Shown: piece by piece, positions 55,491 to 64,000 of the stretch
Layout of the letters: each line of letters opens with the position of its first letter
Numbering within the stretch: the first letter of the stretch is position 1
Source of the DNA: Iris pallida
Taxonomy: Eukaryota; Streptophyta; Magnoliopsida; Asparagales; Iridaceae
DNA: 64,000 nucleotides
NCBI GenBank assembly: GCA_029216955.1
Contig: JANAVB010012137.1
Span: forward strand, 1 to 64,000
Direction: 5' to 3'
Program-made: the position numbers and the translations under genes
Notes under the pieces: generated by a model
Databases searched by the model: none
What the model was told of the DNA's origin: nothing
What the model saw: the letters and a program-made list of their open reading frames with translations, nothing else

Positions 55491-58280
55491 ATAGTAGTCC
55501 CATGAATGGGATAAGGATTCTAGGAAGACTCTACGATCATAAGAGTATATGTCGTATGTGATCAAAGAACTAATGAAGCATGTGATACGCCATGTAAGTG
55601 AAACGCACAGAACATGTAGTACCTGATCCTCCCTAAGGATAACATCTCAAGAAAGGATCCATATAGTACCAATCCGTGTGACCAACGTGACAGTACAAGT
55701 AAAGTAATCTACTGCAGGAAATAATTCTAAGCAGGATATGAAATGATCAGAGAATGTACTCGCCTGTAACTGAGTGTCCGGTATGAAACGTACTGTCCAA
55801 GAAGTGGTGTCTGGCTCCTAATCAGAACAGCACAAGTCACAATAAGTCCAGAATATCAAAATGGAGTCCTACTATGCATTCTATATGATTCTAAGTCAAT
55901 CTAGGCCAAAGTCAACTCTTGGTCAACTTTGGTCAACCCTAGAAGTCAAACTAGGTCCACCAAGTCTAATTTAGTCTAAACTAGGCTAACTAGGTCTATT
56001 ACTTCTATTCTAGACAACACACTATTCAAGTACTCCTTATACCTAAGCATACACACTATATATATACACACAATATTGAACTAACACTAGGCATTATAGG
56101 CTAAACACTATATGTATTCAAATAGTCACATATTCATATATATCTATAAATACATTACACCATACATATGTACATAGATATATAATATACACATGGAAAT
56201 TCCTATGGGGAGAATGCATGTGTGTGAAGGGATAACATACTAACCAACAGTGTAAGGTGCAGGAATGCTAAAACAGGAAAGAGAAGGCTATGTGTGAGCA
56301 TGACAGTGAGCAGTGAAGTCCATCACTGTGATGTGTCCATGTGCAGGAAATAACAGATGTGAAGAGTGTGTAACAGTGTATATATATTTTCAGGAATTTG
56401 CAAAACAGGAAGTAACTCTAGTGTGTGTGTTTATAATTTAGAGTGTGTGTGTGGATAACATGTGTGTGAGAAATAGAGAAATGTGTGTGTGCTATCAAGT
56501 GTGGATACTGTGACAGTGTAAGAAGATATTGTGTGTGTATATACATAAACATGTGTGTATATGTTAGCAGGAATTTAATGACAGTACAGGGAACAAAACA
56601 GTGTGCAGGAATTTATCTAACAATGTATAAGTGTTCAGCAGGAATAATAAGATCCTGGAATTACTCTACACAGGAAAGCAACCCAATCAGTAAAGAGGAA
56701 AATAGTGCACATGTGTCTAGTGTGCAGGAAAACAGTGAGGAAGTGCAGTAATGCCAGTGACAGTGTGCAGGAAAACACAAGGCCAATTCTCAGTTTTTAA
56801 CAATTTGCTTGACCATCTCATAAACCCAGATTTTTATTAGATGGACAAGTGCTGTGGTGAAGGGATTAACCAACATTGATACCCAAACTGTGAAAGAAAA
56901 CTGAAAAGGGAAGGAAGGAATTCAATCCTTGTAACCATAACAATTCAGAAATTAATCCATAAAGAAATGAAGTCAACATTGAATTAGAAGGGAATATGGT
57001 TAATACAATCTCAGTTAACAAGCAACCCAATCTCAGTGTTTAACAATAACTAAACCAATTCCCAGGTTAACCATTACTGGAGCTTAAATCGAAAAGGAAA
57101 GAAGGAAGGAAAACCAATTCCTTGCCCCCCCTTCCAAACTCAGGTTTGAAGAACCCAACAGTACAATACTCAACAACCTCAGTCAAAACTGGAAAGAAAA
57201 TTAGCAGAAAATAGCATTATTGTATCAGTTATACATTGCCTCTACTCATAGGCCAAAATCCTATTTTCACAACCAACAATCCATATTCCACTGTAAACAC
57301 TAAACTAACTGATAGTATGATATGTAGGGATCCAAATTGTTTGAACAATCAAAGCAAAATCAGGAAGAAATTGGTTTGCACACATCTGAAAACTTGGTGT
57401 TAATGTAGGTATCAGGAAAAACAGTGATAACACATTTCGAATCCAATATTTCACAGAAACTCAACTTAAAACATGTAAACTAATCCACATACATTATACA
57501 ATATATATTATGATCTAAATTAACAAACTAGAACATAAATTAAACCCAAGGATTTGAATTTACACACAGAGAACTCAAACAGTGCACGAAACATGGCTGA
57601 AACTGTCAGTGCAACCCAATGCGGGCTGGAGAACACCTCCGACACGACACGAGAGCTTCTCCAACTTGGAGGGCCTCGTGTCAGTTATGGCCCCATGGCC
57701 CACGCCAAATGGCATGGCCTGAGTCGCCGTGTCCAGCGAGTTGTTGGCCCCGAGCAGCAGGGGAAACAACACAGTCCCGAGCCAGTGCACGCACGCGTGT
57801 CCAGGCTGGTTTGCACCCGACACAGACACGAAACGACCAATGTGTCTTCACAAAAATTAATGAGCACACAAGGATCTACAATCCTATTCAAACAGAATTT
57901 AAAAACAATAAAGTCGAACTCTCAGAGGCATTTGGTCGAACACCTATGACACAAGACTGATACGTGTCCAGAACGGACACGAAACCACTGACACAGGACA
58001 CGAATCCAATACTGACCTTAGGGTGGGATCTTAGGCTTCCTATACATGAAGACTACATGGAGTTTCATAGAAATTTGGAGAAGTTACCTCAATGAGAAGT
58101 TTCAATGGAAAAAGCCCTTTGTTAGCTCCTCACTTGGTATCCTAAATCCTTCCAATCAAATCCAAACTGAACCAAACATTCATAGCAGCAAGAAAATCAT
58201 CATTAGAAACTATTGCAACCAATTTGAGGATTTTAGGACCTAACATGGAATTTTAATGAATTTACTAAGACAAGAACTCA

Positions 58281-58349
58281 CCTCTTTCTTCTTGGATCTA
58301 TTTTTTCTAAGGAGGGAGGCTAGCCCTAAAAACTAGGAGTGTATTTATA
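58281..58349 (-). promoter_or_regulatory. Solo LTR TATA box and nearby 5' splice site
   Basis: TATAAATAC (minus strand, 58349-58341) is followed about 60 bases later by AAGAAAGAG|GTGAGTTC with the GT at 58281-58280. This is a TATA, short leader and splice donor order like that in the two LARD-like families, but the leader is not GC-rich. Confidence 0.45.
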
Positions 58350-60149
58350 ATGGAGGAATCCCTAGGTTCAGCTAGGGTGGCTGACCAAGTGGGTTAGGAT
58401 AGGGTGAGCTAGGTTTTGTTAGTCCAATCTAGCCAAGTCACAAAATGACTTGTGAAACCACAAGCCATTTATCAAATCAATTGATTTCTACATTCCTAAT
58501 TCAAGTTCTATCAATCACTAACCACTAACTTGAGTCACACTAGGTTAGACTAGGGTCACTTGACCTAACCAAACCCAACTAACCATGGTTAGTTCCTAGG
58601 TTGGTCTACATGAGTCAAAACTGGCCAAAAATCAAACTAGTCCAAATAAATCCAAAATAAATTCTAAAAATTCCCATAAATTCTAATTAATACTAATAAA
58701 TTTTATTTACCCCAAAAATGACAATTTTACCCTCAAACTAGAAATGTGGTAATGACAAATCCTAAGGATGGAAAAGACAAGCAAGCCATGACCATCAACA
58801 TCCCCAAATGTTCGATTACCATGAACCCTAAGTCTGCAGAAGCGTAGAAGCCGAGGGAGACTTACTCCTTCAACGATGAGGATACGCTAGAACTCTTCAA
58901 TATGCTGACGAAAAGTGAAACGCTGTCTCTCCCAACACCAAGGTACCCCGACAAAGTGGGGAAGGTGGACAACCCTAAATACTGCCATTATCATCAGTAT
59001 GTCCACAATTCGACACGAGATTGCTACATATTGAAAGGATAGATTTAGCGCCTTATCGATGCCAAAGTCATATCATTTGACTATAAAGAAAAGACTGTCG
59101 TGGCCAACTTGGTTACTCTCTAATTTAGAAGTTTCCCAACCATGGAGGCATAGGACGGGGTCGTCCCCATCCCGAGGGCGACAATAGAAGTAGTTAATCT
59201 TATACCAGCGCGTGACAACGCTCAAGGGCTCATCTCCTTCCCTTCACCACGAGGCGAGGTCATGTGGGTCCACCCCGACTTACTTCCGACATGATGGCAC
59301 CCGCAATCCCTTCGGTCAAAGGAAATAAGGTCAGGACATGTCGCATGGTCTCGACTTCGACCGATGACACCTTGCTGACACTTGCTCGGCGCAGCTGCAA
59401 GAGGAGAACCAGGCTCCAGAGGAGGCAGCACCTCCACCAACTATATCCTCTGTTCCTGAAGTATCAGAGACAGGCTCGTCTCAGACTCCTACCACAGATA
59501 GGTAGAAGCAAAAGGAGGTTCTCTTTGACAAGCCTCTCAGAAAAGACTCGACAGTAGGGCCTATCAAACCCTACAACTTCGACATACTGGCACAGCTAGC
59601 CAATACCCCGGCTAGATTGTCACTCTTCGCCTTACAGGGTATGTCGGTGCCATTAAAGTCGATCACATCCACATCGACCCGGGCTCCTCTTTCAGCATCA
59701 TCCCAAGGAGTCTGCTCCTAACTCTAGGGATTCCGATGCATCGGCTGACTACATCAAACATAACAATCAATGACTTCAATGCAGAAAAGAGCGAGCCTCT
59801 GGGCAAAATTTGCTTGAAGTGCCAAATCGGCAATCTCCACACCGAAGTGACTTGCTATGTCATCGATGCTGACATAAATTACAACATGCTGTTGGGATGA
59901 CCATGGATCCATGAGTACATGATCATTTCTTCCACCCTCCATCATTACATGAAGTACGTGGCCAGTGACGGGACTATCAAGACCGAGTTCGCTGATATCG
60001 ACCCATTCCGGCGACTTGAAGCTTACTGTACGGATGCTAATCTATACAAGTCAGTCCCTTGCGACGATGGGGGTAATGATGTTGATGACGAGGCAGAGAC
60101 AACCTTAGGAAGCACAGTGGTTGCCGAAGAACCTCTAAAATTCTACTGA

Positions 60150-60503
60150 AGGAAAGACCCCCCAAGATGTCTGCGCCTTTCGTCGTCAAGCTCTGAGGCA
60201 GAGCACCACCTTTTCCCCTCAGTAACGTCAGATCAAGGCCAGGAGCTTATGCGCAGAAGGCTACCTCAGAGGTCCCCAAGGCCGACCATGAAGGTGTAGG
60301 AGCCTCAGACTGTGACCCCTTTGGTGATCAAACTAAAAGTGAAGCGTCCTCCTCCTCCTCCCTCGACAGCCCTAGTCCTCACTGATTATGAGCTAGGAGA
60401 CTACATTTGTGCCAACACGGAAGCGCACTCTTTGAAGGATGTAATCCCCTGGGATAAAATCTCTTATTTTATTAATATAATGTTGTCTTCGAATTACTCT
60501 TGT
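60150..60503 (+). pseudogene. Tat polyprotein remnant after protease
   Basis: Coding-like text without a clean frame. 60312-60500 reads LVIKLKVKRPPPPP and VLTDYELGDYICANTEAH, which could be the linker between protease and reverse transcriptase. Cut at 60503 by the next LTR. Confidence 0.4.
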
Positions 60504-63500
60504 TGTAACGCCCCAGTCTCGAAATACGTAGGGCTAGAAACGTAGACATGTCAGCCGTATAATAAATATACGTCAGTTGTGAAATGTAGTAACACCATGA
60601 AAACTAATCTCATCCACAAAATAAGGGAATAAAGGATATCATATAATGAATGGTCTTAATACAATATGTTGGGTGGAGACACATCCACTACCAACAAAAT
60701 AAAAGAAAAGAAGTACATGATATACAAAAGAATTGATGGAGGTAGCAAGATGAATCCAAGACACGTCATCTTCGAATAATTGGAGAAGACCGCGACCTCG
60801 GCTAGAATACCTGCGGAAGACATGAACACACACCTGGAGAGATAACCAGGTCCTCAGAGGGACATAACAAGACACATAATATCATGCCAATATAACTGAA
60901 TATAAACTGCTCAAATAAATAAGTCAATTGAATTATAACATGGTCCAATACACATCATTGAACTAATGTACCATCCACCCGACCAAACAAGGATAGGAGA
61001 TGGTAAACTAATTCATGATGACATATCTTACTATGCTATGAATCCAATATGGTATTCGGACCCCAACAAGGTTCAATACCTTCTCATCGGATTAGTAAGC
61101 CCCACCTAAAACCAAACAAGGACAAGGTGTGGCAATCTAATCCGCGACAGGTTATTGTTCCAAGCCAGGGTCAGATACAAGTACCCAAACCAAGAGTACT
61201 TATAACTAACGGATAAGGGTAGTCTAGCCAATCTAAGTGAAATGCAATTTTAAGAACATCCTCCAACATATAGGCCCTGGCTAAAATGGGATCGGCATGG
61301 TCCCCCCTTAGGGCACCAGAGACCCAATCAATAAGAGCATAACGTTCCGCGGAACGCCAGCGGCCGTCAGTAATTAGTGGGTCATCAACCCTATATCTCC
61401 AGCGGAGCATCCGGGTCACAAGGGAAAGTGCATCGCAGCCCATACGCTAAGGAATTATCCTTCCCGCCCAATGCCTACTGTATTGTATCCACAACAGAAA
61501 ACCTCTATAACCGCTAAGTCAAACTAGCATGCAATTCTATTAGCAGTTAATTCTATCGCATGGCTTATACGTACTGGTGGTCAGCCAATCACGTACGTCC
61601 GCGTTCTATATGCGACACACAACTTCGTGGTACAATGTGTCAAGGCCAATGAATGCAACACATAAGGTGGTCCCTTAAATCTAGGTTTAATGTGTAAGAA
61701 AAATAATACATAGCAGGAAATATAACTGAACAGTAAGTTCTAACAAGTTATGCCATGTATCACAATTTATTTTGCATAAAGAAAATAGTAAATAACGTAT
61801 GATATATGAGCTAAAATAAATAAACAGCAAATGGCAAGGTGACTTGTCTGGTAGGACGCCCGGTGTACTGCAATGATCAATGTGGCACGAACTGCGACTT
61901 CGGGTAACAACTACAGAAGGTGACCACTGTTGGTGGTACGGACTGTTCCATTCGGTCCAGAAGGGTCAAATTAGTTACGGTTGACATAATAAAGTACAGA
62001 ATTGGCAATGGAATAGGAATAGTGGGACTAGCTACGGACATGATGATAATCGAAGGAAATTGGATAAATAAATATTTATTTACTTTAAAAATTTAGATAT
62101 ACTATGCTTTTATCGTTCAGAATATTTTAAAATAAACTTGGAAATATAGAAAACCATTTTTTTAGGTCAAAACTATAATTAGACACAAATACTACATTAA
62201 TACTCTTAGATAAATACCTTGGAAAATTCTAGAACAATAATTTTTAGAAGTTACTATGATAATATTGTTAGATCAAAACTATTTTAGCATCTAAGCCAAA
62301 AATTATCTTTTGAAAACAGCTAGAAAAATACTGTAATAATATTTTTAGGGTTTCCAAACCAATTTGAAATCGATGTATGGCAAAGCTTATTAATAAATAT
62401 CTTTCCCCAATATGAGTTTTTGAAAATTCAGTGTACTTGTATTAAATCCTAAAATAAAAATAATAGGTAACCAAAATATCTATATACGTATATATAAAAC
62501 AATAATACTATTATTTTTCATGCATATTCTAGTATCTCAAAATATGGTATACTGTAACTATATATATGTGTGTGTGTGTGTGTATGTAATACTATAACTA
62601 ATATATATTTATATATATACACTGCTCTCTAAAACAAAACTTGATAATAATACTACTACTAATAATAATAATAAAATATCAGCAGTAAACTGCTATTTTC
62701 TTCAGCTTTCAAAAACCTACAAAATAGAATAATTAAAAAAACTTATTTTTCTAATACAACTATCTTCTCTCTTCCCAGTTGTCCAGAGAATACAACAAAA
62801 CCAAAAAAACAAATCAAAAGAATGAAGGGGAAACACAGAAGAGTGGGAAAGAATGAGAGTTACGCGAGAGAGAGAGAGGGCGAGGGGAGAGGGCGAGGGG
62901 AGAGGGCGAGGGGAGAGGCTCACCGGTGAGACGCGGCGCTGGCACCGGACAGTGGATGGCACTGGCATCGCCCAGTCGGCGGAGGTGCATGGTAGATCCA
63001 GGAATAGCGGTCGCGACGGAGCGGGAAGTACTTGGCGTGGCCGATCCGACAACAGCGACATCGCGGCGGACGGCTAGGTCGGGGCTCGTTGAGATAGCAT
63101 TTAGGAGGGGTGCTCGACCGCTGGATGGGCGCGGCTCGCCGGTGCTGCCGAGATCAGGGCGGCGCATAGGAACTCGTCGTTCAGGTAGGGGCGGGTAGTT
63201 TTTGATTTTTTTAGGGTTTTGGTTGGATGGCCGTTGCGGTGGCGACTTATTATGGTGGCAGTGGCTGAGTTGGTAAAGGTGGCCGGATACGGTGATGGAG
63301 GTGGTTGTCGAGGGTGGTTTGGGAGATGGAGGTGGTTGTAGGTGGGGATGATGATGACGACGACGACGAGGGAGCTAGGGTTCAGGCGCGGTGACGGCTG
63401 TGAGCTGGGTCGTTGGTGATATAGTGATGGTGGCGGTATCGTGGTAGATGGAGGCGGAGAGGAAGGCTAGGATTTGGGGTCTCTGCTGGTGGCCGACAGG

Positions 63501-64000
63501 GGTACGGCCATGAGTGATCGTTAGGGGAGGCTAGACCGTGTTCGATTGACTGGGGCGGTCAGACTGTGGCGGGGCTGCTGGTGTCGGGCAACGGATGGTA
63601 TTGTGACAGCGGTTGCGGTCAGGGGATCGCATGGGCTGGCCGTGGTGGCAATGTCGAAGTGGCTGCAAGAAAGTCAGGGAGTGGCTACGGTGTTGGCTAT
63701 GTCGGAATCGACCGGTGGTGCTGGGTTATTGCTGGTGATGGTGTCAGGTTCTAGTAGGGGTATTAATGGCGGGCAGCGGGTTTCTCCGGTGGTCGTCGTC
63801 GGGGAAAAGGTGACAACGAAGATCGGAGGTTGTTGTGGGTTCTCTATGGTTGGGTTTTAGGTTCAAGATTTGGTGTCGGGGAAAGATGATGACATGTTTT
63901 CGTGTGTGGACACGAAGAAGGTGACAATGTAAGTATAATAGAGAAAATAGTGAAGAAGATGGAGACACGAACACGATGCACAAACATGGTGGTGAAATTT
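60504..64000 (-). repeat. LTR related to the outer LARD-like element, running off the window
   Basis: It begins TGTAACGCCCCAGTCTCGAA and follows the order of the 17370-20866 LTR: GTGGAGACACATCCACTACC, then AGATAACCAGGTCCTCAGAGGGAC (about 60840), GGCATGGTCCCCCC...GGGCACCAGAG, GGCAAGGTGACTTGTCTGG, an AT-rich tract, and a GC-rich block from about 62850 with CCG|GTGAGCC on the minus strand. It is clearly more diverged than the two outer LTRs are from each other, so it is a sister family. It inserted into the Tat pol region. CTTGT (60499-60503) is the candidate left target duplication. The right end is at or beyond the window edge. Confidence 0.78.
62568..62585 (+). repeat. (TG)n microsatellite
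   Basis: Nine or so TG units in the AT-rich part of the right-hand LTR. Confidence 0.85.

Larger units (their letters stand above)
54595..58757 (-). mobile_element. Solo LTR, 4163 bp, of a long-LTR gypsy-like family
   Basis: It begins TGTCACGACCC, ends GTGGTAATGACA and has a perfect 5-bp duplication AATCC (54590-54594 and 58758-58762). The first 100 bases are related to the reverse complement of the inner LARD LTR end (TGTCACGACCC, CGAGACGTG, CCAGCCTACGCCGCAGT), so this LTR is on the minus strand. No second LTR or interior is present, so it probably arose by LTR-LTR recombination. A four-copy GACCCCGAAGGTGAT tandem is at 55425-55490. The segment 57600-57850 is GC-richer with open frames on both strands, none recognisable. 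Confidence 0.85.
53681..60149 (+). pseudogene. Tat-type gag and aspartic protease, split by a solo LTR, with stops
   Basis: One frame can be followed from ATG 53681 (MSNKMVTLL) through GLTKAQCRRKC and ISIFDRIAFP to 54594. It leaps the solo LTR in phase (codon CC|T) and continues from 58763 through FNDEDTLELFNML, the knuckle-like CHYHQYVHNSTRDCYILK (58983 onward), and the protease: active site HIDPGSSFSIIP (Asp codon 59676-59678) and YNMLLG.PWIHEY. Retropepsin normally has D(T/S)G; here it is DPG. In-frame stops: TAA 54311-54313, TAG 58845-58847, TAG 59040-59042 and TGA 59898-59900 (where LLGRPW is usual). Frame changes lie between about 59050 and 59650. Reverse transcriptase and integrase are missing. 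A close relative lies on the minus strand at 51466-52124. Confidence 0.72.

Noticed and set aside
57554..57960. Overlapping 60-130-codon frames in the solo LTR as a gene
   Set aside because: Several frames on both strands overlap in one GC-richer patch, none matches a known family, and the region lies inside a defined LTR.
62814..63860. Gly- or Pro-rich frames near the right edge as genes
   Set aside because: Same GC-rich LTR block as in the outer element. Frames are open on both strands and not conserved in phase.

Overview
The window looks like plant nuclear DNA, almost certainly from a flowering plant with a large, repeat-rich genome. It is AT-rich, and every coding trace I can place belongs to a plant transposable-element family: Ty3/gypsy of Tat and chromovirus (Tekay/Del-like) type, Ty1/copia of SIRE/Maximus type, hAT, CACTA, plant-mobile-domain proteins and retroelement-linked 'plant transposon' proteins. 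I recognise no host gene, rRNA, tRNA or CRISPR array. The species cannot be told from the sequence.

Left third (1-27871). A Tat-lineage gypsy element enters on the + strand. Its pol ends at about 160. It is followed by 3' tandem repeats, an antisense intron-containing gene with a plant-mobile-domain-like protein (26200-21568, minus strand, now broken), a polypurine tract and a 3' LTR (26589-27871). Its tandem-repeat spacer was split by a non-autonomous long-LTR element on the minus strand (913-20866, 5-bp target duplication GAGTG). One LTR of that element was in turn split by a second long-LTR element on the plus strand (3121-12835, target duplication AGGAG). Both have LTRs of about 2.8-3.5 kb and internal domains of 3.3-4.0 kb with no gag-pol, which is the LARD layout (large retrotransposon derivative). 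They share the gypsy-type motif before the 3' LTR and a leader segment just inside the 5' LTR.

Middle (27872-47856). A SIRE-like copia 3' end with a partly duplicated LTR (27872-31132) abuts a chromovirus gag-protease fragment. That fragment is split by a CACTA transposon (31764-35228, target duplication GAT). A hAT-type MITE then landed exactly on the CACTA right border (35235-36032). The CACTA element itself holds a second MITE and a foldback element. Further right, a chromovirus-type LTR of more than 3.7 kb (38746-47856) is split by a 5.3-kb hAT transposon with a recognisable but frameshifted transposase.

Right third (47857-64000). A SIRE-like copia LTR lies on the minus strand with an extra 'plant transposon domain' ORF beside it and an array of palindromes. 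Next are a minus-strand Tat gag fragment, a second Tat element on the plus strand (LTR part, gag-linker, protease; 53681-60149) split by a 4.16-kb solo LTR (54595-58757, target duplication AATCC), and at 60504 the start of another LTR related to the 913-20866 element, running off the window.

Together these give a relative insertion history supported by target-site duplications. The most notable themes are the long-LTR non-coding elements, in which three families each place a TATA box upstream of a leader ending in a consensus 5' splice site inside the LTR, and the spliced antisense gene of the Tat element.
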